A stretch of DNA of 64,000 nucleotides from Marifrigoribacter sp047730175 (GTDB lineage: Bacteria; Bacteroidota; Bacteroidia; Flavobacteriales; Flavobacteriaceae): the NCBI RefSeq assembly GCF_047730175.1, contig NZ_CP159833.1, positions 2,796,993 through 2,860,992 of the forward strand. Reading direction: 5' to 3'. Positions 17,165-24,130 of this stretch are shown one piece after another (position 1 is the stretch's first letter; every line of letters starts with the position of its first letter). The notes under the pieces were generated by a model, which saw nothing but the letters and a program-made list of their open reading frames with translations, made no database searches and had not been told where the DNA came from. Position numbers and translations under genes: made by a program.

Positions 17165-17557
17165 TTAATTTGACTTTCCCCTACTTTCAAAAATCTGAAG
17201 ATTCATAAAAGTACTCATATTTCTTGCTCGATTTTTTGCTAATTGAGCAATATAGCCTTCATAAAGGCTATCGATAGTTTTAAACCATAGATTTAACCAT
17301 ACTCCAAAATATAATTCATTGATTGTATTACCATGAAATTGGTCTACCTCAACGTGTTTCTCTAATGGATTTCCTTTGTGTTTTTTTACAAAGAACAGGT
17401 TCGTTTCCCAGAAATCTACTAATAAATCAAGATGATGATCCCAATTTTTTATTATTGAATTAAAAATAGTCCCTAATAATTCTTCTTCTCGTATGTCTTT
17501 ATAAAAAATATGGACTAGTGTTGTTAAATCTTCTCTTGAAGTAATATCCTTTTTCAC
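17165..17557 (-). CDS. group III truncated haemoglobin
   Basis: A 130-residue globin of the group III (P) class. It aligns with Campylobacter Ctb from memory: the B10 tyrosine is Tyr19 in FYKDIR, FW at 49-50 lies in the E helix, the proximal histidine is His68 in LEKHVEV, and the G8 tryptophan is in FGVWLNLW near residue 90. Such globins bind oxygen or nitric oxide and are linked to respiration under low oxygen or NO stress. The start is GTG at 17557. It lies 13 bases after glyA and ahead of the cytochrome c maturation gene; a haem-related grouping is plausible. A distal histidine seems to be represented by His41 or His42. Confidence 0.88.
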   Translation of the reverse strand: MKKDITSREDLTTLVHIFYKDIREEELLGTIFNSIIKNWDHHLDLLVDFWETNLFFVKKHKGNPLEKHVEVDQFHGNTINELYFGVWLNLWFKTIDSLYEGYIAQLAKNRARNMSTFMNLQIFESRGKSN

Positions 17558-17570
17558 GTCTAGTTTTTTA

Positions 17571-18842
17571 TTATTTAAATAAAGGTAAACCTGACATCAT
17601 ATCATTTACATTTAAAGCAATTGATTCTAGTTTTTCTTCATTTTCAAAATTATTAATCACCGCATCTATAAAATCTACTATAGGTCCCATGTCGTTTTCC
17701 ACAAGCCCCCTTGTTGTAATGGCTGCAGTACCTATACGTATTCCACTCGTAACAAAAGGAGATTTATCATCAAATGGAACCATATTTTTATTCACTGTAA
17801 TATCAGCTTTTCCTAAAGCTTCTTCTGCTTGTTTACCATTAATATTTTTATTTCGAAGATCGATCAGCATCATGTGATTATCTGTTCCTCCGGAAATTAC
17901 TTTATATCCTTTTTCCATAAAAGCTTCTGCCATAACTGAAGCATTTTTCTTCACTTGAATCATATAATGCAAGAAAGAATCGGTTAAAGCTTCACCAAAT
18001 GCAATTGCCTTAGCAGCGATAACATGCTCTAATGGTCCCCCTTGATTTCCAGGAAAGATTCCACTATTTAATAAGGAAGACATTTTTTTAAGGTTTCCAT
18101 TTTTCAATTTTTGACCAAAAGGATTGTCAAAATCTTTTCCCATTAAAATCATCCCGCCTCTTGGTCCACGCAATGTTTTATGCGTTGTAGTAGTAATAAT
18201 ATGACAATGTGGAACAGGATCACTAATAATTCCTTTTGCGATTAAACCCGCTGGATGTGCTATATCTGCTAATAAAATAGCACCCACTTTATCCGCTATT
18301 TCTCTAAATCGTTTATAGTTTATATCTCTAGAATATGCAGAAGCTCCTGCAATAATCATTTTTGGTTGTGTTTCTATTGCAATTTCTTCAATGGTATCGT
18401 AGTTCAGCATTCCAGTAGATTCCTCTACTCCATAAAAAACTGGATTGTATAGTTTTCCTGAAAAATTAACTGGAGATCCGTGTGTTAAATGTCCTCCATG
18501 TGATAAATCGAATCCTAAAAATGTATCCCCAGGATTTAAACATGCCGCAAACACAGCTGTATTTGCTTGAGAACCACTATGCGGTTGTACGTTTGCATAT
18601 TCAGCACCAAAAAGAGTCTTAGCTCTATCGATAGCTAATTGTTCTACTTCATCCACAATTTCGCAGCCTCCATAATATCTTTTCCCAGGATAACCTTCAG
18701 CATATTTATTGGTTAAAACAGAACCGGTTGCTTCAAGTACCTGTTCGCTTACAAAATTTTCAGAAGCGATTAATTCTAATCCGTTTATTTGTCTTTGTTT
18801 TTCAGCTTCAATCAGCTCAAAAATTTGTTCATCCCTTGTCAT
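17571..18842 (-). CDS. glyA: serine hydroxymethyltransferase
   Basis: GlyA converts serine and tetrahydrofolate to glycine and methylene-tetrahydrofolate using PLP. The 423-residue length fits. Visible features are the N-terminal GLELIASENFVSEQVL, the substrate loop YAEGYPGKRYYGGCE near residue 50 and the PLP-lysine motif TTTTHKTLRGPRGG near residue 220. The C-terminal part has GTAAITTRGL. It is divergent from fahA across 108 bases and leads a probable glyA-globin-ccsA transcript. Confidence 0.97.
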   Translation of the reverse strand: MTRDEQIFELIEAEKQRQINGLELIASENFVSEQVLEATGSVLTNKYAEGYPGKRYYGGCEIVDEVEQLAIDRAKTLFGAEYANVQPHSGSQANTAVFAACLNPGDTFLGFDLSHGGHLTHGSPVNFSGKLYNPVFYGVEESTGMLNYDTIEEIAIETQPKMIIAGASAYSRDINYKRFREIADKVGAILLADIAHPAGLIAKGIISDPVPHCHIITTTTHKTLRGPRGGMILMGKDFDNPFGQKLKNGNLKKMSSLLNSGIFPGNQGGPLEHVIAAKAIAFGEALTDSFLHYMIQVKKNASVMAEAFMEKGYKVISGGTDNHMMLIDLRNKNINGKQAEEALGKADITVNKNMVPFDDKSPFVTSGIRIGTAAITTRGLVENDMGPIVDFIDAVINNFENEEKLESIALNVNDMMSGLPLFK

Positions 18843-18868
18843 AAAAAATAATTTGAAAAATTCAAGAT

Positions 18869-18876
18869 CAAAAATA
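18869..18876 (-). promoter_or_regulatory. -7 promoter element (TATTTTTG) of glyA
   Basis: On the minus strand TATTTTTG fits TAnnTTTG exactly and lies 26 bases before the glyA ATG at 18842. No convincing -33 TTG at the spacing seen elsewhere. Confidence 0.45.
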
Positions 18877-18908
18877 CAAAAAGCATTCAGTTAGTATAAC
18901 AAAAATTA

Positions 18909-18916
18909 TATATTTG
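18909..18916 (+). promoter_or_regulatory. -7 promoter element (TATATTTG) of fahA
   Basis: TATATTTG is an exact consensus match 34 bases before the fahA ATG. Together with the box at 18869 it makes the 108-base gap a divergent promoter region. Confidence 0.5.
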
Positions 18917-18950
18917 ATAAAGATTTTACTAACATATAAAAAACATATAT

Positions 18951-20228
18951 ATGCCACTTACTGCAAATGATCCCTCAAAAAAAACTTGGCTTGAAACTTC
19001 AACAAACACAGATTTTCCTATTCAAAATATTCCGTTTGGAGTTTTTTTAACTAGAGATGATATTATTACTATAGGTACAAGAATTGGAGATTTTGCAATC
19101 GATTTAGGTGCATTACATCAATTAGGATACTTTAATGGAATTGATTTAACCGACGATCTTTTTATGCAAGACAGCCTTAATGATTTTATTGCCGATGGTA
19201 GAAAAACTTGGAGATTAGTTCGAAATCGTGTTTCAGATATATTTTTAGAAGGGAACTCTAATCTTCGTGATAATCAAGAGCACAGAAATATTGTGCTGTT
19301 TACCATGGATGAAATTGAAATGCAATTGCCTGTAGATGTTGGGGATTATACCGATTTTTATGCAAGTAAAGAACATGCTACTAATGTAGGTAGTTTATTT
19401 AGAGATCCTGAAAATGCATTATTACCAAATTGGTTACATATTCCTATTGGGTATCATGGAAGAAGTTCATCTATTATTCCTTCAGGAACACCTGTAAGAA
19501 GACCTATTGGGCAATCAAAACCAGGAGATGATGGCGTACCAGGATTTGGCCCTTCAAAATTAGTAGATTTTGAATTAGAAATGGCTTTTATTACTACCGA
19601 CGCTAACCATTTAGGACAAAGTGTTTCTATTGATGAAGCAGAGGATTATATTTTTGGATTAGTATTATTTAACGATTGGAGTGCTAGAGATATTCAAGCA
19701 TGGGAATATGTGCCACTTGGGCCTTTCTTAGGAAAAAGCTTTGCCTCTACTATATCTCCTTGGATTGTTACATTAGATGCTTTAGAGCCATTTAGAACTA
19801 ACGGTCCATTACAAGATCCCGAACCTTTACCTTATTTACATCATGGTGACAATAAAAACTTTGATATAAAATTACAAGTGGGTATTCAACCTGAAAATGA
19901 GGAAGAAACCGTGGTAGCCAATTCAAACTTTAAATATATGTATTGGTCTATGGCACAACAATTAACGCATCATACTGTAAATGGCTGTAATGTAAGATCA
20001 GGAGATATGATGGGTAGTGGAACCATCTCCGGTCCTACCAAAGATTCATATGGATCTATGTTAGAATTATCTTGGAAAGGGCAAAATCCTATAACATTAA
20101 AAGATGGTACCCTGAGGAAATTTATTAATGACAATGATACTGTTATCATGCGTGCTTATAGTGAAAAAGATGGGTTACGGATTGGTTTTGGTAACTGTGT
20201 AGGAAAAGTTCTTCCTGCAAATAAATAA
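18951..20228 (+). CDS. fahA: fumarylacetoacetase
   Basis: FahA hydrolyses fumarylacetoacetate to fumarate and acetoacetate, the last step of tyrosine/homogentisate breakdown. The 425-residue protein has the N-terminal SH3-like domain (FAIDLGALHQLG) and the catalytic FAH domain with YTDFYASKEHATNVG near residue 135, HIPIGYHGRSSS near 165, metal-ligand FELEMAF near 205 and GSGTISGPT near 355. Other genes of the tyrosine pathway are not in this window. The reading frame beyond its stop remains open for about 44 further codons (see the small frame at 20247). Confidence 0.96.
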   Translation: MPLTANDPSKKTWLETSTNTDFPIQNIPFGVFLTRDDIITIGTRIGDFAIDLGALHQLGYFNGIDLTDDLFMQDSLNDFIADGRKTWRLVRNRVSDIFLEGNSNLRDNQEHRNIVLFTMDEIEMQLPVDVGDYTDFYASKEHATNVGSLFRDPENALLPNWLHIPIGYHGRSSSIIPSGTPVRRPIGQSKPGDDGVPGFGPSKLVDFELEMAFITTDANHLGQSVSIDEAEDYIFGLVLFNDWSARDIQAWEYVPLGPFLGKSFASTISPWIVTLDALEPFRTNGPLQDPEPLPYLHHGDNKNFDIKLQVGIQPENEEETVVANSNFKYMYWSMAQQLTHHTVNGCNVRSGDMMGSGTISGPTKDSYGSMLELSWKGQNPITLKDGTLRKFINDNDTVIMRAYSEKDGLRIGFGNCVGKVLPANK

Positions 20229-20246
20229 GGAAATGATAAAGAGGCG

Positions 20247-20381
20247 TTGACTTCAGACAATCTTGTTTTAATTAGTACCCTTTTTGAGTATTTCCCAAGC
20301 AGTGAACAAAAGGTATATGATGCTAGTGAAGATTTAAAAACTCAATTGAAAAAGGTTTTAGAAGAAAATACACTTAGATAA
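20247..20381 (+). CDS. possible small frame or gene remnant, 44 codons
   Basis: A TTG-initiated frame (LTSDNLVLISTLFEYF start, LKKVLEENTLR end) that lies in the same frame as fahA, 18 bases after its stop codon, with no stop between. Its amino acid content is protein-like with an amphipathic helix at the end. It overlaps the 3' end of the convergent ytxJ gene by 8 bases. It could be a tiny gene co-transcribed with fahA or the tail of a lost gene. I do not recognise it, and there is no ATG. Confidence 0.3.
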   Translation: MTSDNLVLISTLFEYFPSSEQKVYDASEDLKTQLKKVLEENTLR

Positions 20382-20766
20382 ATTGTTCTAAATCAATTGA
20401 ATTTATTTCATAATGTGAAGCATGAGCAACTGTTTCAGTATTTTTTATAACAATAAGTTGAGGGCTTTGATGCATCACTTGAAGCTTGTGTCCTATTTCA
20501 TTAGAAATATCTCTATAGTTCAATAAATCTAAATAATACAATTTTAGTTGGCTTGCTTCAATAGTATAATTACTTTCAAATTGTTTAATCACCATTCTGC
20601 TTATACCACAGCGAGTAGAATGTTTAAATACTGCAACAGGAATCGATTTAGATTCTTCGATAATTTCATTTAATTGTTCAAGAGATTGAAGTTGATTCCA
20701 AGGAATTACTTTTTTATCTTCTGAAGTAGTTTCATTCGTTCCAAATATTTTATTTAAGATTCCCAT
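20374..20766 (-). CDS. ytxJ: bacillithiol system redox-active protein YtxJ
   Basis: YtxJ-family proteins are monothiol, thioredoxin-like proteins thought to act as bacilliredoxins that remove bacillithiol from oxidised proteins. The 130-residue chain carries the family motif VFKHSTRCGISRMV with Cys53, then YYLDLLNYRDISNEIG and the cis-Pro region VMHQSPQLIVIK near residue 100. This points to a bacillithiol-type low-molecular-weight thiol in the organism. The gene overlaps a small convergent frame by 8 bases. Confidence 0.92.
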   Translation of the reverse strand: MGILNKIFGTNETTSEDKKVIPWNQLQSLEQLNEIIEESKSIPVAVFKHSTRCGISRMVIKQFESNYTIEASQLKLYYLDLLNYRDISNEIGHKLQVMHQSPQLIVIKNTETVAHASHYEINSIDLEQFI

Positions 20767-20876
20767 AATTTGTTTTCTTATTGGTAGTAAAAATACTAAA
20801 TACTTACAGACTAATTTAGATAACAGAATCTATTTAATTTAAATGGATTAAAATATTAATTTCATAATACCATAAA

Positions 20877-20909
20877 AAAATCCCCTTTATTAAAACTAAA
20901 GGGGATTTT
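20877..20909 (-). terminator. terminator of the T9SS thioredoxin-like gene
   Basis: AAAATCCCCTTT (20877-20888) pairs with AAAGGGGATTTT (20898-20909). It lies 27 bases beyond the stop codon of the minus-strand gene ending at 20937. The A-run to its left reads as T on the minus strand. Confidence 0.8.
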
Positions 20910-20936
20910 AATTTATATCAATTAATAAGCAATAGC

Positions 20937-21731
20937 TTATTTAATAATAATCTTTTTTGTAGAAGAACTTGTATCAGTATTAACTTGTACAAAATATACT
21001 CCTGAATTAACAGATAGGTTAATAGTAACCTGATTTGAACTTTCATTGTTAGAATAAACTAGTTTACCCGTTACATCAAAAACAGTAATATTTTTAGCTA
21101 TTTGAGTTACTAATTCAACAGTAATGTTCTGCCCGTTAGATATAGTTGGGAAAATAGAAAATTCAACATTATCATTATCTAAAACACCTAAACTACAAAC
21201 CATTACTTCAGGGTCTACTCCTGCTGGTAATGCACTTTCATAAGTTTGCACTCCCGCTATTGGCCAAATATCATTAACTAATAATGTTCTGTCGGGTCCT
21301 ACTAGACAATACGTTGGATAAGCAGCAACTCCAAAGTTAGAATCTACAGCTCCAGCACCACCATCAGCACTTACTGCTGGTGCATGATTAAAAGGTCCAC
21401 CATATTGTTCTTCAAAATCTATAACCTCTTGGTCTGTATCAGATCCATTATTTATAGAAATCATCACAAGATCTCCTTCATTACATCCGTATTTATCAAA
21501 AAACTCATTAAAAATTGGTTGAGTAACTTGACAAGGCCCACATGTATCAAAGAAAAAATCTAAATAAATGTATTGTCCAGCTTCAGCATAAGTATTCAGA
21601 TTATGTACAACGCCGAAAACATCAGTTACTGTAAAGTCATCTACAGTATCACCTACATTATAATTGTTTATTTGAGCGAAAGAAGCTATTGAAATTGTCA
21701 TCAAAAGCAATAAGGAAGTAATTTTTTTCAT
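20937..21731 (-). CDS. secreted thioredoxin-like protein with T9SS type A sorting domain
   Basis: A 264-residue exported protein. The signal peptide ends at ASFAQ (residue 20). A TlpA/AhpC-like redoxin domain (about 23-170) has the thiol motif DTCGPCQ with Cys64 and Cys67. The C-terminal 75 residues form a T9SS type A domain (SIFPTISNGQNI, VFDVTGKLVYSN, GVYFVQVNTDTSSSTKKIIIK in part). It is therefore expected to reach the cell surface or medium through the Por system. A secreted disulfide-active protein could act on extracellular cysteines; the partner is unknown. A clear promoter and terminator make it monocistronic. Confidence 0.9.
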   Translation of the reverse strand: MKKITSLLLLMTISIASFAQINNYNVGDTVDDFTVTDVFGVVHNLNTYAEAGQYIYLDFFFDTCGPCQVTQPIFNEFFDKYGCNEGDLVMISINNGSDTDQEVIDFEEQYGGPFNHAPAVSADGGAGAVDSNFGVAAYPTYCLVGPDRTLLVNDIWPIAGVQTYESALPAGVDPEVMVCSLGVLDNDNVEFSIFPTISNGQNITVELVTQIAKNITVFDVTGKLVYSNNESSNQVTINLSVNSGVYFVQVNTDTSSSTKKIIIK

Positions 21732-21751
21732 AATAGTTTTTTTAGTTTGGG

Positions 21752-21779
21752 CGAATATATTAATTTATATTTTAACAAA
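21752..21779 (-). promoter_or_regulatory. promoter (TTTG ... TATATTCG) of the T9SS thioredoxin-like gene
   Basis: On the minus strand TTTG (21776-21779) and TATATTCG (21752-21759) are 16 bases apart, the same -7 box and spacing as at 12521-12547. The ATG is about 20 bases downstream. Confidence 0.6.
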
Positions 21780-21961
21780 TAATTATGTTATTAAAAAGTG
21801 TGCTTTTATTGAAAGAAAAGGCATAAGTAATTTTCTTAATTCTGCAAAAAAAAATCTTGTTCTTGAATATACTACTCAGGTTTTAGTAGATGAATTAGAT
21901 ATTAAATTTACTTAAAAACAATAGAAATACAAACTAGAAAAGCTAAAGTGTTTCAAAATAG

Positions 21962-22159
21962 TACTTTAAGAAAAGAAAGAAAGCCAAAATCATAGAGGTT
22001 TTATTTATTCCAAAAGGATTCATAATTAAAGTCGAGGGTATTTTTGACAATACCTATCAAAACCCATTCAATCCAAATCCAAACCAAGGACTTCAACTTG
22101 GCAAACAAAGTATTGTTGAAATGATGACTGCATTTTATAATTACATTATTGTGAAATAA
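21962..22159 (+). pseudogene. remnant of a copper-monooxygenase-like C-terminal region
   Basis: An open frame of 65 codons ending TAA at 22157, with an in-frame stop at 21959 and no suitable start near its beginning. It encodes VEGIFDNTYQNPFNPNPNQG and then IVEMMTAFYNYI. This resembles the conserved FDNTxxNPFNPNxP...TxEMM segment near the end of redoxin/ascorbate-dependent monooxygenase-like proteins in Bacteroidota (recalled, not searched). The upstream part (21826-21925) also looks like decayed coding DNA with stops. I read 21780-22160 as the debris of a lost gene. No other gene is seen in 21780-22213. Confidence 0.5.
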
Positions 22160-22164
22160 AAATT

Positions 22165-22178
22165 ATACCAATTAGTAT
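22165..22178. promoter_or_regulatory. operator-like palindrome before the TetR gene
   Basis: ATACC-AATT-AGTAT is an imperfect inverted repeat 35 bases before the GTG start of the TetR regulator. It matches the perfect palindrome at 22828-22841 at 11 of 14 positions, so it is a candidate autoregulatory site. Confidence 0.45.
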
Positions 22179-22213
22179 ATTAATCATACATTAGTGGTCT
22201 AAACTTATTCTAA

Positions 22214-22810
22214 GTGATTTCTAAATCTGAAAAAACTACACGGTTTATTATTGAAAAAGTAGCTCCTCTTTTTAATCAAAAGGGATATGCCGCTACATCC
22301 ATGTCTGATATTACTAAAGCTACAGGCCTAACAAAAGGGGCTATTTATGGCAACTTTAAAAATAAAGAAGCTGTTGCAATCGCAGCATTTAACAAAAACG
22401 TAAATGATCTTTTAAAACGGATTGCTAAACATCAAGAGCAAAGTAAGTCACCGCTAGAGAAACTATTTCTTATCATAGATTTCTACAAAGGCTATTATGA
22501 TTACAGTCAGGAACTTGGAGGATGTCCGTTACTTAATATTGGTGTAGATGCTAAAAATCAAAATACTTCATTATTAAATCAAGTACGCTATGTTATTAAT
22601 AAAACACAGAATAATATTGCCAAGCTTGTTGAATGGGGAAAAGCTGAAGGAGAAATTAAGAATAATGTTGACGCTGTCTTATTCTCTAAAAATTTATATA
22701 GTAGAATTGAAGGGGCTATTTTTATGACCTATACTATGGACGATGACAGTTATTTACAAGAAGCAATGAATGAAATAGACGAATTAATTAAAAAAGATTT
22801 ACAAGTATAA
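22214..22810 (+). CDS. TetR/AcrR family transcriptional regulator
   Basis: A 198-residue one-component regulator. The N-terminal HTH (about residues 8-55) has the TetR pattern: FNQKGYAATSMSDITKATGL, then TKGAIYGNFKNKEAVAIAAF. The C-terminal ligand domain contains the GGCPLLNIGVDAKN stretch typical of one TetR_C subgroup. The start is GTG at 22214. The gene is followed 38 bases later by a hotdog thioesterase on the same strand, and palindromic sites precede both, so it may repress itself and that enzyme. The ligand is unknown; an acyl compound is an inference from the neighbour. Confidence 0.92.
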   Translation: MISKSEKTTRFIIEKVAPLFNQKGYAATSMSDITKATGLTKGAIYGNFKNKEAVAIAAFNKNVNDLLKRIAKHQEQSKSPLEKLFLIIDFYKGYYDYSQELGGCPLLNIGVDAKNQNTSLLNQVRYVINKTQNNIAKLVEWGKAEGEIKNNVDAVLFSKNLYSRIEGAIFMTYTMDDDSYLQEAMNEIDELIKKDLQV

Positions 22811-22827
22811 AAAATTTAACCTAACAC

Positions 22828-22841
22828 ATACCATTCGGTAT
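22828..22841. promoter_or_regulatory. operator-like palindrome before the thioesterase gene
   Basis: ATACC-ATTC-GGTAT is a perfect inverted repeat with a 4-base spacer in the 38-base gap between the TetR gene and the thioesterase gene, 7 bases before the ATG at 22849. The size and ACCnnnnGGT core suit a TetR-family site. Confidence 0.5.
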
Positions 22842-22848
22842 TTATATT

Positions 22849-23334
22849 ATGAATGATTTACCTAAAATATTAGAAAGCACTACAAAAATTAGATTTCAGG
22901 ATTGCGATCCTTTTAATCATTTAAATAACGCATCCTATATCAATTACCTCATAAATGCGAGAGAAGATCAATTAATTAAATATTATAATATTGATATTTA
23001 TAAAATGGCTCGTGAAACAGCAAAAAGCTGGGTGGTTGGCAGTAATCAAATTGCTTATTTAAAACCAGCATTCTTAATGGAAGAAGTAATTATAGATTCT
23101 CAGTTATTAGAATTCAATAATTCCGTATTAAAAGTAGAACTGCGAATGTGGAATAAAGCAAAAACAGAGATTAAAGCCATTATGTGGAGTTCATTTGTAC
23201 ATTTTAACTTGTTAAAGCAAGAAAGAGAAACACATTCGGAATCTTTGATGAGCTTATTTAATACGGTTTTAAATCCCATTGAATCAACCACTTTCGAAAA
23301 CAGAATCTCTTCATTTAAAAAAAGAAAAATGTAG
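22849..23334 (+). CDS. acyl-CoA thioesterase, hotdog fold
   Basis: A 161-residue hotdog-fold protein of the 4HBT/YbgC-like class. The active-site region is seen as IRFQDCDPFNHLNNASYINYL in part (near residue 15), with Asp in the position of the catalytic acid and the FNHLNNASY loop at the CoA site. The AYLKPAFLMEEV segment fits the second strand pair. The usual reaction is hydrolysis of an acyl-CoA; the acyl group is unknown. Pairing with a TetR regulator 38 bases upstream suggests substrate-controlled expression. It is a different, longer relative of the YbgC-like thioesterase at 63496. Confidence 0.85.
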   Translation: MNDLPKILESTTKIRFQDCDPFNHLNNASYINYLINAREDQLIKYYNIDIYKMARETAKSWVVGSNQIAYLKPAFLMEEVIIDSQLLEFNNSVLKVELRMWNKAKTEIKAIMWSSFVHFNLLKQERETHSESLMSLFNTVLNPIESTTFENRISSFKKRKM

Positions 23335-23384
23335 CAAAATTGTTTTTGGCTCGTCTTAATAGCATCAATCAAAAATTAACGGTC

Positions 23385-23516
23385 ATGAGAACAATTAAGA
23401 CAAAAACAAAAAGTACAACAAGTAATTTTAAAAGAAACACGCCTTTGGCAATTTACATTGGTACCATTACAATGATTACGGTTACCTATAGTTTAGTACT
23501 CTTTTTTACCATATAA
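23385..23516 (+). CDS. possible 43-residue single-span membrane protein
   Basis: An ATG frame of 43 codons. A basic N-terminal half (MRTIKTKTKSTTSNFKRN) is followed by one hydrophobic segment (PLAIYIGTITMITVTYSLVL) that reaches the end. This positive-inside layout fits a small inner membrane protein. The region upstream is A-rich, as usual for translation starts here. It lies between the thioesterase gene and the inverted repeat at 23520. Function unknown; a chance frame cannot be ruled out. Confidence 0.45.
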   Translation: MRTIKTKTKSTTSNFKRNTPLAIYIGTITMITVTYSLVLFFTI

Positions 23517-23519
23517 TAT

Positions 23520-23567
23520 TGAAATAAATATGTTACTTTTATCTTTTAAAATAACATATTTATTTCA
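23520..23567. repeat. 16-bp perfect inverted repeat running into the start codon of the phosphatase gene
   Basis: The left arm 23521-23535 (GAAATAAATATGTTA) is the exact reverse complement of 23552-23566, and T23520 pairs with the A of the ATG at 23567. Inside, TTTT (23537-23540) can also pair with AAAA (23548-23551). The loop contains TATCTTTT, a -7-like box. It may be an operator around a promoter or an RNA hairpin that hides the start. Confidence 0.6.
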
Positions 23568-24130
23568 TGAAAAAGTTAATCCTACTAAGTCTAATTCTTG
23601 TTGTTTTTTCCTGTAACAATTCAGAAAAAAAAGAAAATAATTCTAATACTGAAATAGAAGGAACGTCATCTAAATCATCTTTAGGCGCTACAGAAACTAC
23701 CTATTATTTAATTAGACATGCTGAAAAAGACAGAAGCGACTCAACTAATAATGACCCTGGTTTAACTGAAAAAGGGGTAGAAAGAGCTAAATACTGGGCA
23801 ACTTATTTCAGTGATAAAAATATCAATCAAATTTTTTCAACAGACTATAACAGAACACAACTAACCTCCTACTATGTTTCTGTAGATTATTATCTCGGTG
23901 TGCAATATTATATACCTAATGAGTTGTATGCTGATGATTTTAAGTCGATTACGAAAGGAGAAACTATTTTAATAGTAGGCCATAGTAATACGATTCCTCG
24001 TTTAGTTAATAATATGCTTGGGGAAAATAAATATCCAGATATGGATGACTTTGATAACTCTAGCCTTTATATCGTCAAAATTATAGGAGAAACTATTATT
24101 TCTGAAGTTGTAAAAGTAGAAATTCAATAA
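23567..24130 (+). CDS. histidine phosphatase family lipoprotein (phosphoglycerate mutase-like)
   Basis: A 187-residue lipoprotein: the signal MKKLILLSLILVVFSC puts the lipidated Cys at residue 16, followed by an Asn/Lys/Glu/Ser-rich linker. The phosphatase domain starts near residue 45 with LIRHAEKD, the RHxxK form of the catalytic histidine motif, then STDYNRTQLT and the second histidine in LIVGHSNTIPRLVN near residue 138. Its place on the periplasmic or outer face suggests action on extracytoplasmic phosphoesters, but the substrate is unknown. The ATG overlaps a long inverted repeat. The stop overlaps the convergent DUF6503 gene by 7 bases. Confidence 0.88.
   Translation: MKKLILLSLILVVFSCNNSEKKENNSNTEIEGTSSKSSLGATETTYYLIRHAEKDRSDSTNNDPGLTEKGVERAKYWATYFSDKNINQIFSTDYNRTQLTSYYVSVDYYLGVQYYIPNELYADDFKSITKGETILIVGHSNTIPRLVNNMLGENKYPDMDDFDNSSLYIVKIIGETIISEVVKVEIQ

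Noticed and set aside
17165..17557. Suspected loss of the proximal histidine in the truncated haemoglobin, because ELYFGVW lacks His.
   Set aside because: In group III globins the haem-ligating His is the one in the KHxxx motif; His68 in LEKHVEV is present, so the haem site is intact.
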